This document shows positions 1 through 11,925 of a stretch of DNA of 64,000 nucleotides, in pieces. Position 1 is the stretch's first letter; every line of letters starts with the position of its first letter. The stretch comes from Marsupella aquatica (taxonomy: Eukaryota > Marchantiophyta). Both the position numbers and the translations under genes were made by a program. The notes under the pieces are model-generated. The model had not been told where the DNA came from. It saw nothing but the letters and a program-made list of their open reading frames with translations, and made no database searches. The stretch lies in assembly GCA_973895155.1 (NCBI GenBank), contig OZ316891.1, forward strand, positions 26,722,001-26,786,000, in the 5' to 3' direction.

Positions 1-355
1 TTTAAATTCCTCTCCTACCATTGTTGAGAAACAATTCAGTGGTTAATAGATTGAACCTGAATATTGTGGTGTGTTTATTGATCAGCAGAAGCAAACATGG
101 AGGATATGGCAATGGCAAAGAAGGGGAAGAAGGCTGTTCATAATGGTAAGGAGATAGTGACAACTTTGTGGTTGGTGACATGTACATGGCGCACATGTGA
201 TGAGTGATTCACTTATGTTGGACAATGCACTGAATTGTAGTTGATGCAGAGTTGACAGACTCTCAACCAAGTGGGAGCAGGGTGAAGCGACGTCGAAACT
301 TGGGAGCAACATTGGATGCAAGTAAGATTGTAGATGCTTCAATTGAAGCAATACA

Positions 356-841
356 ATGTTGGCAGATACTGAGATGATGTTGCAGGGAAATCCTGCTACA
401 CAATCGGAAGTGTCAAATATGGATGCAGATTCTTTGAAGAAGAGTGTAGCCAATTCTCGATCACCAGCACAAAACACTCGTGCCAAAGTCATGACTCGCA
501 ACCAAGGTATGAATAATGTCATGTATAAGCCACCCAGGAAAGCTAAGAAAAACAGCCAGGGTAAGGTGGAGGTGATAGCCACAGCAGAGCCAGTCCATAA
601 TCTTCTATCATGGGATGATGACTCGCAGGTATGTGTGGGTACAGGCATTTTGCAACCGGATCATGCTAAATTCCATGGCAAAGTGGTCCCGGATGACCAT
701 GTAGTAGTGTTGTTGACTACAGTGATTGTATCTGATTGTAATTTGCCATTTCCGAATAGAGACGATGATCCACCTCAGGAAATAATTGCAGATGCAGTAG
801 GATCTCTTGTGCTCTGGCCATCAGAGTGTGTTAGTCTGTAG
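356..841 (+). CDS. Transposon-associated protein fragment, last exon (CACTA accessory-like)
   Basis: The reading frame from ATG at 356 to TAG at 841 encodes 161 residues. The N-terminal half is polar with basic patches (residues 40-65); the C-terminal 70 residues contain a hydrophobic strand pattern ending in a DDDPPQEIIADAVGSLVLWP segment. That ending recalls the 'plP...e..tvgdAvGs.v.WP' domain found at the C-terminus of many uncharacterised plant proteins encoded inside CACTA elements. The match is from memory of family style, not from a search. The ATG may be internal: a further stretch at 250-355 is open in another frame after a good acceptor (TTGATGCAG at 249), and ATGGAGGATATGGC at about 97 could start an earlier exon ending near a GGTAAGG donor. 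The exon structure is therefore unresolved and 356 is only the first ATG of the longest frame. Confidence 0.45.
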   Translation: MLADTEMMLQGNPATQSEVSNMDADSLKKSVANSRSPAQNTRAKVMTRNQGMNNVMYKPPRKAKKNSQGKVEVIATAEPVHNLLSWDDDSQVCVGTGILQPDHAKFHGKVVPDDHVVVLLTTVIVSDCNLPFPNRDDDPPQEIIADAVGSLVLWPSECVSL

Positions 842-1369
842 TGATTGAATACAAGTGTAGATAGAATCATGTGAATTGTGTAACATTTTGACATTGCCTT
901 GGAAAGATCCAAGAAATATCTGTACCAATTTTTCCATTTGGTAAAGAGGATGAAGGAGCCGTTGTGTGTGACATTCATATTTCTGAATTCTGTATGTATG
1001 AAACAAGTGATTGATGTCAAACTATGGCTCTATGGTGATTGTCTATGATACTTGAATCTGTTTTGTATCATTTCAGTATTAGTGTGTATGGTATAGACGA
1101 ATGCTTTGTGACCTTCTTTGCAGTCTATGATGTTTGAATCTGTGAATTCATATTAGTGTACATGGTATAGAAGATTTCTGAAAATTTGTGTGAGGTTCTA
1201 ATGTTAACATGGTGAATGGTGAGCTTATAGAGTGAGTTCATTCCAAGTACACAATAAAACATGAATGGAATGTGTTATTTGTGCACAAGAGTGAGTTCAT
1301 TCCAAGTAGTATAGTGGGGTCTTCATCACTCATTTCCAGTTGACATGAAAGACTTATACATACCCCACA

Positions 1370-1680
1370 AAGTGTCTACTTTAGTCGTTTTATAAACCCA
1401 CAAAGTATACTTAAAGACTACCCTCCATAACCTTTTGAGTCGTTACAATGACTCACCATCGCAACCCATAAAAGACTGAAAAAGACTCACCAAACCTACC
1501 CACACAAAGACTATAATAGACTGAAAATCCAGTCTATAAAATGACTTATAAACCAGTTCTATAAAGGACTCATTTGATTATAGTAACAAAACATACGACT
1601 CATAGTCCTATAAAGGACTGGAGTCCTTCCCAGTCGTTTCCAAGTCCTATATGGTACTGAATAGTCGTTTAATAGGGTCT
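1370..1680. repeat. CACTA subterminal repeat array
   Basis: About a dozen short motifs of the type AAAGACT, GACTCA, AGTCGTTT and CTATAAAGGACT occur in both orientations within 310 bp next to the CACTA terminus. In En/Spm-type elements such subterminal motifs bind the element's DNA-binding protein. The two copies of CTATAAAGGACT near 1560 and 1610 are the clearest. Function is inferred from position and family knowledge. Confidence 0.5.
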
Positions 1681-1704
1681 AAATACCCCCGGTTTCTACT
1701 AGTG

Positions 1705-2715
1705 AGGGTTGATTTAATTCATATTGAAATAATTTTTAGAATTTGCTTGTAACTAAGCAACCTACTCTTTTATACAAATGTCACTTTCCAAATAAGGAAG
1801 GGCACTTGATATTACGCTCCCATTTGTTTTTGGGAATGGGGTATATAATCATCTCCGCCACACGACATCATCTTAGTGGTACACATGATATCATCTAATA
1901 GGTACATGTGTCTATGCCTTTTGGTATGCCTTTGTAAGTTGTGGGCGGGGTTGTGGGGTTTAGGGTAGGGTATGTTGAGGGGTTTAGGGTGAGTTTTTTG
2001 AACTGCCCTATGAGGAAACACATGAGGCAAATCCTTGCCCATTGGATCCGAGGGAGGGAAGATCTTTGAACAAAGAAAATGTAACTAATGAAGCCTATAT
2101 AAAAATTCTCAAATCTGGATTTTATAATTATCTCAAGGATATCAAGTATTGTCAAAATGTATTTTTTTCTAAATAACAAGGAAAATTTGTATTGTTTCAA
2201 AAATAATAACAAGGGGTACTTGAGGGGGGTCCGTTCACAGGGGGTAGAGATCTTTTATTGGGAGTGAGGGCCCGGGGAGTGCAGGTCAACCCTGAATAAT
2301 TGACATATTGCAATTAATTGCATTCTGTAATTGCATTCTGTCTATAAGACTACGCATGCATTATCTGTTATATACTCCAATTCATACATAAGCAGAGAAT
2401 AATTATTGATTAAGTGCAACCAACAATCACATAAAATAGTTTGATGCACTTATCCTTTTGAATTGTGCAATATGAGGGCTCCAATGTAGGTATGTGACCC
2501 ACATTAATAAGAGGAAGTGCATATTAAGAGCTAGATTTCATTCTCATGTACATTGAATAGCGTCACATGGACAAGTGCATAAATGATATCACATGGACAA
2601 GTGCATAAATGATATCCACTCCGGAGTTTCATTCCCCAAAAAAGACACATCAGGGGCAACTAACAATAGGGTCAATTTATTGCTTCAAAAATAATACTTA
2701 ACAATTTTGGTCCTT
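1705..2715. other. Gene-free stretch with isolated telomere-like motifs
   Basis: No credible coding region is visible. Two separated GGTTTAGGGT motifs, each containing one plant-type TTTAGGG, lie at about 1957-1995 and are not in tandem array. A short direct repeat of ACATGGACAAGTGCATAAAT occurs near 2566-2610. The rest is unremarkable AT-rich sequence. Confidence 0.5.
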
Positions 2716-2749
2716 GGCCCGGCTCACAGCATGGCCCGGCTCACAGCAT
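2716..2749. repeat. 17-bp tandem duplication
   Basis: The unit GGCCCGGCTCACAGCAT is present twice, exactly and head to tail, at 2716-2732 and 2733-2749. It is most simply explained by replication slippage. Confidence 0.85.
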
Positions 2750-2840
2750 GGCCCGCAAACCATGGCCGTCAGTAACTCGGGTGGTTGGCATGCCAAGTCT
2801 GCACAAAAAATTGCTTCACACACAATTTGTCGTGACCCTT

Positions 2841-2871
2841 CGCGCGCGCGCGGGCGGGGGGGGGGGGGGGG
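2841..2871. repeat. CG dinucleotide run followed by a 16-G homopolymer
   Basis: A (CG)6 run at 2841-2852 is followed almost at once by 16 consecutive G at 2856-2871. The combination is prone to slippage and to Z-DNA or G-quadruplex formation. The exact G count in an assembly should be treated with caution. Confidence 0.8.
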
Positions 2872-3124
2872 TGGGGCCGTCATGAACATATGTTTTTCAT
2901 CAAGAGAGAAGAGAGAGCTGTGAGAAAACTCTTAAATTATTGGGAATGTGCAGGTTTGAGAAGTAATTTTTGCAAAAAAAACGAGTGACACTTGCTAGAC
3001 ACGCATTGGCTGCTTCTCGTATCATCATGTTCGTCACGGCATGAATCGATCAGCACTATCTCAAGGTGGGACAGTGAGCAAGGACTGCAATATGAGAGGA
3101 GGGTTATCGGGTTGCTGGAAGATT

Positions 3125-4249
3125 TCACGTGGTTTGCACGTGATGACACCACGAGCTAAGTGATGCGTACATTTGGACCAAACCGAATCATATAGCTCAG
3201 ATCGACACGGACATCGAGAGAAAAAAGAGTGGCTCATCACTCAGGCATGATGATCGGCATAGTTTTGCGATGATTCGAGCTAAACACTGCAGATGGACAC
3301 GGAAAAGAGAGAAGCTCATCACTCAGGCAGCTTGATCTGATCTGAGTGTGAGTGTGTCCCTGTCAATACCAAGTAACGTTGTCCTTGTTTGTCTAGGATT
3401 GCATGCATAGCTTGAATCTATGGAAACAATCTAATGTATGAAACAGTTCATCGTCTATGCCTGTATGGTCGTGGCTGATGGTCATGCAGGACTGGAGGTC
3501 TCGCTGGAGGGGTGCTGTACTTGCGAAATTTCACGTGTTGTGCACGTGATGAATCAATTCAAGCTGAGCTGCTGAAGTAGGGAGGCATACATTTGAGTCG
3601 GAACAGACTTGTCGGACAGAGATTGAGATAAACCCTCGCCCTGTAAGATCACGTCGGTGCTTGCCAATCGACGTCACTCCAGTTACTTGGCGTGCATCTA
3701 CGAAACCAAAAGAAGTTTTATGACGTCTTTCAATCCAGGCGTTCAACGTATGAAAACTAGCTAAACTCTGAGAACTTAAAAATATAAGTGGAACCCCGGG
3801 GAGTGTGGTGCTGTCAAGTGAGGACTGATGGGTTTAGGGACGCTGGCTGATTTCAGAACAGGTTTGCACGTGGTTTGCACGGAATTGATCCAATGGAAAT
3901 GCGCAGATTTGGAACGGAGAGCGAAAGAAGTCCCGTCCAGGCCCACTGCATGATTATTGCTGCATGGCATATATGAATCTATGAACATACGAAAATTGTC
4001 GCATGTCTTTCAAATCCATCAAAGCAATTATACTCACTCTAAACTATATCTACGAACTGTAGTAAGTGCAATGGAGAGAGCACAATGGACACAGCAGGTA
4101 CTTTAAAAATTCGATCAAGGTGCTTATCGTGTTGAGTACGTAGTAAGTATATAATAAGTAACGGCAATAGTGAAACTTGGGTGGGAGTGGTTCGATCAAA
4201 GGGAGGACGGATCAGCCTACAGGCCAAATTTCACGTGGTTTGCACGTGA
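3125..4249. promoter_or_regulatory. Cluster of four paired G-box palindromes
   Basis: The 19-bp composite palindrome TCACGTG-N5-CACGTGA occurs at 3125-3143, 3531-3549 and 4231-4249, with a degenerate fourth copy at 3867-3883. The spacing is about 406, 336 and 364 bp. Spacers are GTTTG, TTGTG and GTTTG. CACGTG is the G-box bound by plant bHLH and bZIP factors, including PIF proteins. The flanks of the copies show only weak similarity to each other, so this may be an old, decayed tandem array of 330-400-bp units whose best-preserved part is the palindrome. No gene is visible within 9 kb on either side except the CACTA fragment. Confidence 0.45.
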
Positions 4250-5166
4250 TGGGTTCTTGGGTAGACTTCGAACAGACAGAGAAGCCCCGCACATGCTCAC
4301 GCCCTTGCCAATGGGAACTATTCTTGAATGGGTTTAATCTGTGAAAGCACATGCATTTGCTCACACTGAACTGAACTGTTGTTACTTGTTAGTCAGTCTT
4401 ACCAGTTGTACAATAGTGCGCTAATATGCAGATTACAAAATTACTCTAAAATTAGTTATCATATTGTCGATTTATTTTTATTCCCTGTAGAACAGAAATT
4501 GGATTGGAGTTCCCTTGACGACACATGCATTTTCAAAGAGTTTTTGCAGTGTCTTGTCTAAGCTATTATGTAGATGGTAGATGGTAGATCAGGCCCTCCC
4601 TATGATTGATGGCTTCCATGCTTTGGATTTAGGTCAGCTAGATTAAAAACAAAAGAACACAGTACAGTACGTATTTGTCTTCCCCATTTGGAGCAAATGA
4701 TGGCTCTCCGACCCAATAGCAATGTTTTGACTGTTTACCTTACTCCAATAGATGCACGAGCTTTGGGACACCTGGCATTGTGTGCCGCCCCTTCTCTGTC
4801 AATGGCTTGGCTAAATTAAAATTTCCCATGTGAATGCACCTGGGCAACATGTGGGGCTTGGTGGGGGGTGCCCACCACAAAAATAATGAAAGGAACGTAG
4901 TCATTTCAGCGCGCAAAGGAACATGAACACACAATAACAAAGAAAACTCAGAGATCGGTATTGTGGAGAACGAAATTGGAGAGCCAGAATGGATCCCCAT
5001 GTTTGCCTAAAGCTCAAAAAGGACTTTTGCAACCGGCAGCTAGAATTAAATATCAGGTTGTAAGTCGGACAGAACAATCTGGCGACCTCCATGTTGGCCT
5101 TGCTTAGTATCTAAGTTTCCTAAATAGTGCATATTAAAAATTGCATATAGAAACTAAAAATATACT
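4250..5166. other. Gene-free intergenic stretch
   Basis: Only short unsupported reading frames are present. No RNA gene, transposon terminus or clear repeat was recognised. Confidence 0.5.
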
Positions 5167-5167
5167 A

Positions 5168-5382
5168 AACAAGAAGATAAGACAGTAGTATAAATTTTAA
5201 GTTATGCGTGTCTTTCACTAGAATAATCTCCGGTGATTTTCTAATAGCTATTTGGTGCAGAAGGCATAGTGCACGTTAAGAAACTGTATAAATATATTAA
5301 CAAGAAGATAAGTAGTGTTGTTAAGTTATGCATGTCTCGAAGAATCTTGGTGATTTTCTAATGGCTATTTGATGCAGATCGC
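5168..5382. repeat. Imperfect 131-bp tandem duplication
   Basis: Two diverged copies begin with AACAAGAAGATAAG at 5168 and 5299 and share TTAAGTTATGC, GGTGATTTTCTAAT and GCTATTTG in the same order. The second copy has lost or gained several bases. Confidence 0.7.
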
Positions 5383-7150
5383 AATCTTCCAGTTTTGAGG
5401 CTGATGATTTCTGTGACGATTTTTGACTTCAGCAGCCCACGAGGGTTACCTCACCAATTGGTGTTTTGGATGGAAGATGCCCCACGAAACATCCGTGAGG
5501 TATGTAAATACATAGAAATTTTACTTGATAAACAAGGGGACAAATACGGTAAAATGATGAATTTTGTCATTATTCATAAACCAAAGCCCTGATGGACAGG
5601 GAGGTTGTCTCCCATGGATTGTGACACATAAATTGAGCATCTTACACCTAATGATGAGAAAATCTAGCTAATAAATGTGCTCATTAGTTATTTATCTATA
5701 TTTTAATTACATTAGAAGACTGTGCACCTCAAAGTGAACTGAAATGAAATAAAGATGTACATCTAGTACTGTATTTAAGATTTTTGAGAGTATTCAAAGC
5801 GCTTATAATAACAAGAGGAATGCTCTCTGAAAAATAGAATTTCTCAAAAATACTCTCCTTAACTTTGATTAAAGTAGATTAAAATCTGAGTTAGCTTTGC
5901 TGTAACAACATAAGTCAAACCCCTCATTAACACAAGGCCAACACTCTATGGAAACTAGTATGTGGGTCCAACTCAATGTTTTTAACATAGTAGTAATATT
6001 GTATTTGTTTGTTTTACTAACTTCCCGACTAACTCTCTTTCCTGGTCTTTCCTGGTTATCAAGTCTGCCAAAACTCTATGATATGCCCAAATACAGTGCC
6101 AAGAATTTGGAAGGAGCTTTTAGCGTGCTACATAATATTGTCATCCTTTGTTTGTCTCCACCTCTCTCATTTTCTTTTCACCTCTCTATGTAATTCACAT
6201 TGCAACTCCTCACTGTAGCAATCACCTGGCTTGTTCGAGTGACAAATTATTCATCACAAGGGTGAGCAACGAACTATCTTGGAGGCAAGGAGCTAGGCAA
6301 TCACATGCACTTCATTGTCTTGCAATGTTTTTGTGCAAATGGATAATTATGCGTTGGACTTGTCTATAAAATTATGAGATGTTTTTAAAAGTATTTAAAG
6401 TTTGCATAATAAAAGTTGGCATCACTAACAAACAAATTCATAAACTCAAAAATTATTTATAGTATTGGTTTTTTAATTGTTTTTTGGGAGATAAGTATAC
6501 TTTTTGGTTGGAAAGTGTAATTTATTCATCATGATTTGTCTAATAATGACAAAAACAAAATTCTCATCAATTTTAATGGCAAATGGCAACCAAAAAAACC
6601 CATAAGTGTAGAATCATAATGATCATGTTAAGAAGAGAGTAACTTTATGTACAGGCACCTTCATAAGTGAAGAAACATACTAATTTCATTTCATTTCTGT
6701 TTTTTAAATGTATGTTTTACTAATCAATAGAAAGTCATAGCCTTATTTTTGTAGAGATTTTATAATAATAGAATAATTTAATGTTTTGAGAATAGTTGAT
6801 TAGTCTTGAATGTGCAAGTGAGTTTTGACATTAATATGCTTATGACTTTTTTGGTGTGTATTCAAGGAATATGTTTGAATAAGGCCTAGGGGGAGCTACA
6901 CTCAAGTGGCATAAGTAATTGTAATTTTCAATTTATTTGTGGAAAGCAATGCTCTTGGTAGGTAGATGAGTCTTTTGTAATCTTGTTTCATATTGTTATG
7001 GTTATCTTAAGGCATTACAAATTAAGAAAGTGAAATTTGCCATTTGTTGGATTCCCAAAATGGAGAAGTGAGCTCTTTGTACCTAAAATTATTCACTTAA
7101 GTTTATTATCAATAAGGTACTATAATTATAAGGTCCATATCATATTATTC
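5383..7150. other. AT-rich gene-free stretch
   Basis: The DNA is AT-rich with short frames that show no family resemblance. No feature could be supported. Confidence 0.5.
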
Positions 7151-7852
7151 AAGTTAAGGCAATAAACTATAGTACACACATATGCAGAGGTCGGTGTAAT
7201 GTTTGACCCTAATTGTAACTTCAAAATCAATATAAGGTTACAAGTTAAGGCATTTTGGTACACACATCCGCAAGGGTCGGTGTATCGTTTGACCCCAGTT
7301 GTAACTTCAAAATCAATATAAAGTTACAAGTCAAGGCATCCTGGTACACACATCTACAAGGCTCGGTGTACTGTTTGACCCCAATTGTAACTTATAAAAT
7401 CAATATAAGGTTACAAGTTAAGGCATTCTGATACACACATCCGCAAGGGTTGGTGTATTGTTTGACCCCATTTGTAACTTCAAAATCAATATAAAGTTAC
7501 AAGTTAAGGCATTTTGGTACACACATCTGCAAGGGTCGGTGTACTCTTTGACCCCAGTTGTAACTTATAAAATCAATATAAGGTAACTACAAGTTAAGAC
7601 ATTATGGTACACGCATCTATAAGGGTTAGTGTACTGGTTGACCCTATTGTAACTTCAAAATCAAAATTAGGTTATCCGGGAAGGTTACAAGTCAAGGCAT
7701 TTTGGTACACACATCTACAAAGGTCTTTATGATGTTTGATCCCATTTGTAACTTCAAAATCAATAAGGTCATAAGTTAAATCAATTGGTACACATATATT
7801 CAAGGGTTTGAATATTGTTTGACAAGTTGTAACTTAAAAACAAGGTTATAAT
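7151..7852. repeat. Satellite-like tandem repeat, about 84-bp unit, eight copies
   Basis: Eight head-to-tail units each begin AAGTTAAGGCA or a variant, followed by GTACACACATC, AAGGGTCGGTGTA, TTTGACCCC and TTGTAACTT. Unit starts fall at roughly 7151, 7244, 7330, 7417, 7503, 7593, 7691 and 7774. Unit lengths are 80 to 98 bp and divergence rises toward both ends. Units 2 and 4 share CTTCAAAATCAATATAAAG while 3 and 5 share CTTATAAAATCAATATAAGG, which suggests a dimeric higher-order step in the array's growth. Confidence 0.85.
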
Positions 7853-8364
7853 ACTCTAGAGTTTACATTCCAAAAATCTAACATTCAATACCACTTCAAA
7901 ACAATATTTTCATAACTGGACCCTTCCACATGTTAACATTGTAATAATCCTTGCATTAAACTTCAATGTAAGTTTCCCATGATCAAACCCTCGCTTATTC
8001 ACCCCACCTTCCTCATGATCTTTCACCCCTACTTATATGATCCCATAAAATGGGATCCTTAGTAAAATGGGATCTAATATTCTTTCCCATTTTACTTGTA
8101 TGGCTTCGAGAGGTTGAGAAAATGCTTTATATGTTGCTTACCAAGCTTATTTTATTTTATTGTAATTAAATTGCCTTTTAAAATATACCTAATACCCAAG
8201 CTGGAGATTTTTCAAATATTGATTTTTTTTCAAAGCCGACCTACTGCCCAAGTTCTTCTTATTCCTTAGGCACCATAAAGGGCATAATCTAGTTATGTCA
8301 ACATCCAAGCATGGATAGGTTTAGTTTAATATAGTTGCTTGTGTAGAGAAGTGACATTACTCTT

Positions 8365-8610
8365 CACACGAGGTTTCACACACAAAAGCAACATAGATCA
8401 TTGGATTCAAAACATCTAATGGTGTAAAAGTTATTTTTGAGCTAAGAGACCACACGAGTATTCACACACAACATGAATCTGGATGGTTGGATTCATAACA
8501 TCTAATGGTAGGAAAACTCATTTTCAGTTGAGAGGCCACACAAGCCTTCACACGAGACTTCAGACACAAAATGGATGTAGATGGTTGGATTCAAACCATC
8601 TAATGGCTGG
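8365..8610. repeat. Three imperfect tandem units of about 85 bp
   Basis: Each unit runs from CACACGAG or CACACAAG through a CACACAAAA-like stretch to TTGGATTCAAAACATCTAATGG or a close variant. The shared tail ends near 8422, 8514 and 8603. The units are diverged, so the array is not recent. Confidence 0.7.
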
Positions 8611-9918
8611 ATATTTACAGGGTGACGTGAAATTTTGACAGAATTTTCAGATTTACAGAAGTCTCTAACTGGACCCATAACAAGTATTCCATCTCAAGAG
8701 CAATTCTCTAGGAAAATCAAAATTTGTGCCCTGTTTTTCTAGTAGAAATTGTTATGTTGGTTCACGGGCCATTCATTGTGGTGCTTGTTTCCCCCTACTG
8801 TGGGAGTTTTGCGATCTACTATAAACATAAAAATATTCTTGAAAAAAATTTGAGTTAATTTTGCTTTTGCTCATTGAACAAACTACTTGAGGCGCTATGA
8901 GTAAATTGTGAAGAGCTTAGTCTACACATAAGTTTATTTACCATAAAGGCCAGATAAGGCCTACAAATATCTAAACATACCTTATATATTTTATATTTTT
9001 TTATTGAACTCTAAAAAAATGGTTAAAGTGACTAGCTTGAGGGAATAGAATATAACGAGAATACACGGCTTGCAAAAAAGGATGGTACATGGTACCCTTG
9101 GATAGAAATGAAGAGACATGGTGCTTTTGACATGATACTTTTGGATAGTTGGACAGAAGTGATGATTTGACAGAGTATTTTTGTACACAAGTGTAAAATA
9201 TAGTATCCAAACATGTATGTGTGTTTGAATCAAGTCTATCCAAGTTTGGTTTGTCCATGGGGGCTTCATAGACAACCTATCAATCCATTCTGGTTTTTAG
9301 TTCTATTATTCATATATTGTTACACAAAAATAAATTATGAGAAGGAAACCTTGCATTTAGTGTTGAGGGGAGGGGAGACCTTCCCGTGCAGTCCATTTTT
9401 AAATTAGCAATAATGGAATTCTTTTGTTATTCTCCTTTATTGGGTCTTTGGAATCCTCTGAGTTCAGTGGTTTTGCATTTTTTGTTCTTCGATAATCTGA
9501 TCTATCTATTAACAACATGTACCGTGCATTGAGGGAAGAGAAGATAAACCTTCGATCTACCCTCTCTAAACTAGTAAATTAATGTTTAGGCCATACCCAA
9601 ATCCTCCTCATCCAGCCTTGTTTTTTTTATCTTCTTGTACAATATACATTCCTCAAAAGGAACTGGAGCTGCTCAAAGCAATGTGACCAGCTTTGTAACC
9701 CCAAAACATCAACTTATCTGCAAAAAACCAGGTGAGTCATCATATCACAAAAAAAAACCATGACTTACCTGCCCCCTGCCCTTGCTCACTCTCAACTCAC
9801 TCCAAAGGGTGAAATCAGGGCACAATTCAAGTTCTCGGGGTGACTTGGCTTTTGGGTTTGACAGCAGGGTGTTTTGGCTCTTTTGCCTTGATAGAGTGAT
9901 TTTCCCGGAGTAAAACAG
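8611..9918. other. AT-rich gene-free stretch
   Basis: Several short overlapping frames on the minus strand at 8991-9275 look like open AT-rich sequence without family similarity. No gene is called. Confidence 0.45.
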
Positions 9919-9921
9919 TTA

Positions 9922-10357
9922 GAGCATCTGCACTAGTTTTCAAGCCTGCACCGTGAAAACCCAAAATAATTGCAGCCAATGGCAAGTCATGATCAGTTAG
10001 GGCTGCCAAACAAAAAAAAACCTGATCGACGCACCAGTCGCCTGCATTTTTGCCTCGAGCCACGACAATGGCCGAATAAGCATGGGAAGGGCTAGGGAAG
10101 CAAACATGCCCCACAGTGAGATCTCACCATCTGGGGTGAGATCTAGAGCTGGTCCCTATCTTTTTCGGCAGAAGGAAAATGAGCTGTTCGCAGCCCACCA
10201 AATCCCCAATTTGCCTGATATTATTGCAGGCCGGGAAAACTGTTTGCTGCTGCACCTGCAAAAGTTTTCACAATCCCATGTGCTCGTGTGACCTCAATTT
10301 TTCCCTGACGGGAAAAAAACACTATCCTTTCCAGGCCGTGGGCCCAACAGCATGCTC
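9922..10357. mobile_element. Possible Tourist-like (PIF/Harbinger) MITE
   Basis: The left edge reads TTA-GAGCATCTGCACTAG (TTA at 9919-9921) and the right edge, read inward on the minus strand, TAA-GAGCATGCTG, with TTA at 10358-10360 on the plus strand. A GAGCAT terminus, a TTA duplication on both sides and a 436-bp size fit a Tourist-type MITE. The inverted repeats agree well only over the first 6-10 bases, with a further shared GCCTG about 22 bases in, so chance agreement is possible. There is no coding capacity. Confidence 0.35.
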
Positions 10358-10376
10358 TTATGAAGGTAAAATGGAA

Positions 10377-10571
10377 ACTCACCTTACCTGTAAACTCACC
10401 TTGAGAAGTCCATTCCTATACATATAAGTGCATACCCTAAAATATATTGTAGATTACTTGACTTGAGTTACCCTATAAAGACTTACCTATAAACTCACCT
10501 GGAGATATCCATTCCTGTACTCATAACTCTAAAACATATTGTAGTATACTTGACTCGAGTTATCCTATATA
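10377..10571. repeat. Imperfect tandem duplication of about 100 bp
   Basis: Two copies share ACCTGTAAACTCACCT, CCATTCCTATAC, AAAATATATTGTAG and TTGACTTGAGTTA in the same order, with small indels. They begin near 10385 and 10485. Confidence 0.7.
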
Positions 10572-11925
10572 CCAGATAATGTACGGATAGCTCTAACATA
10601 TAGATTATTCTTTCTTCGATGGCACTTCAACCATCAGATGACAATCAACGGCTGAGCTATATCCCATTAAAAAGAAAGTCCATAAATCCAATTGGACTGA
10701 GACGAGCCTCTTCCGTACGGTCGTTTTCGTCGCCAATACAATATTCTGTCATTCTATCCATTCTATGGATGAGGGTGGGACCGAAATGACTCATATGGTA
10801 CTGTGCCGGATCTCTGGTCGCTAGATAGTACCGTAAATACGGTGATACCGGACTGGAGACGTACACGCAAACATAACTATAATAATTAGGAGTCGTTAAT
10901 GCGAAGTCGTTTGACTTAAATTGGTTCAAATGCAGGATCCATTGATCCCTTGAAATGTGAGCGGCTTAGCGGCCACTCGGACGTACGCGATGCATCGTCC
11001 CGAGGCCTCTTGAAACGGTATTAATTAAGCGCCTTTGATTTTGCCGTACTCAGGCACGTGACCTGGTTGAGGGTGTGGCTCCGGGTTTCCATGCGCTATC
11101 CTATTATTGGATCCTCCGTGCATAGGGTCAGGACGAGACAAGCACGAATCTTCTGGGCGAGCGAATGGCGGCATTCGATGCTCTATCTATACAGTGGTCT
11201 TTCTCTAAGTGCACACTTTGTAAGTGAAAAACCTGAATGGATAATTACAAGGTGTCCCGTTCTGCCCTTGTCTCTTGTGATTTTGCACATTTTTTTGCAC
11301 TTTTTGTAAGAGCGGAGAATGCTGCAGTACAAGTCATATACACAAGTGCAAGCCGTCTACACTGGTTTATGCATAATTGCACGTCATTTTAATGTAGAGT
11401 GAAATTTGCAATTTGGAGTAGGAGACCAGGTCTAGGGCAGTGCTGTACAATTTAGTCAGGAAGTCACTAGAGTGTCCAGAGTCCAGACATAGAGTGTTCT
11501 ATGAGCTCATTGCACATTATACAAAGAAATCAAATTCATACGGCTGTTTCTGATTGATTCAAATTAATTCCAATTGTTTGCATACATGAAAATATTGGAA
11601 ATCAGGTATGTGTGGGTGGGGTGTACTCATGGGAGTCAGTATTAGTTTCTGTTTGGCCCCTAGCTGGTAGCTTGGGTTCACTCTCAAGAGTCTCTACCCT
11701 CTATCTTATTATATATCGTAAACAGAAGCTACTTTTAAGTGTTACTATGTAGATTGAAGTCTCTAGAGTAATTCAAATAAAGACAAAATATATAATAACT
11801 CTGAACGAGACAAATCAAAAGGTGCAAAAACAATAGATATGCAAAAATAAGGGAGAAGAGTTTAGATTTTTATTTTTTTGTTTTCAATTCTATTTATGTT
11901 CAAAGAACGGGGGGTAGTCACTCTA
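10572..11925. other. Gene-free stretch with a CpG-richer patch
   Basis: The segment around 10680-11180 is richer in CpG than its surroundings and carries short open frames on both strands, none with recognisable domains. No terminus or repeat was found. Confidence 0.4.

Larger units (their letters stand above)
1..1704 (+). mobile_element. CACTA (En/Spm-type) DNA transposon, right-hand part, truncated by window edge
   Basis: The stretch ends at 1700-1704 with TAGTG inside CGGTTTCTACTAGTG. The reverse complement is CACTAGTAGAAACCG, which matches the CACTA-GTAGAAA terminal inverted repeat typical of plant CACTA elements. Inside this end lies a block of short subterminal repeats (about 1370-1680), another hallmark of the superfamily, and further in is a coding fragment (356-841). 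The left terminus and the transposase are not in the window, so completeness cannot be judged. The three bases AGG after 1704 would be the right target-site duplication. Superfamily assignment rests on the terminus plus subterminal repeats; the family is unknown. Confidence 0.6.

Noticed and set aside
1950-1995. Possible interstitial telomere repeat
   Set aside because: TTTAGGG occurs only twice and is not in tandem array.
7151-7852. Regular repeats considered as a CRISPR-like array
   Set aside because: The whole unit is conserved without distinct spacers, the unit length varies, and the DNA is eukaryotic. It is a satellite array.
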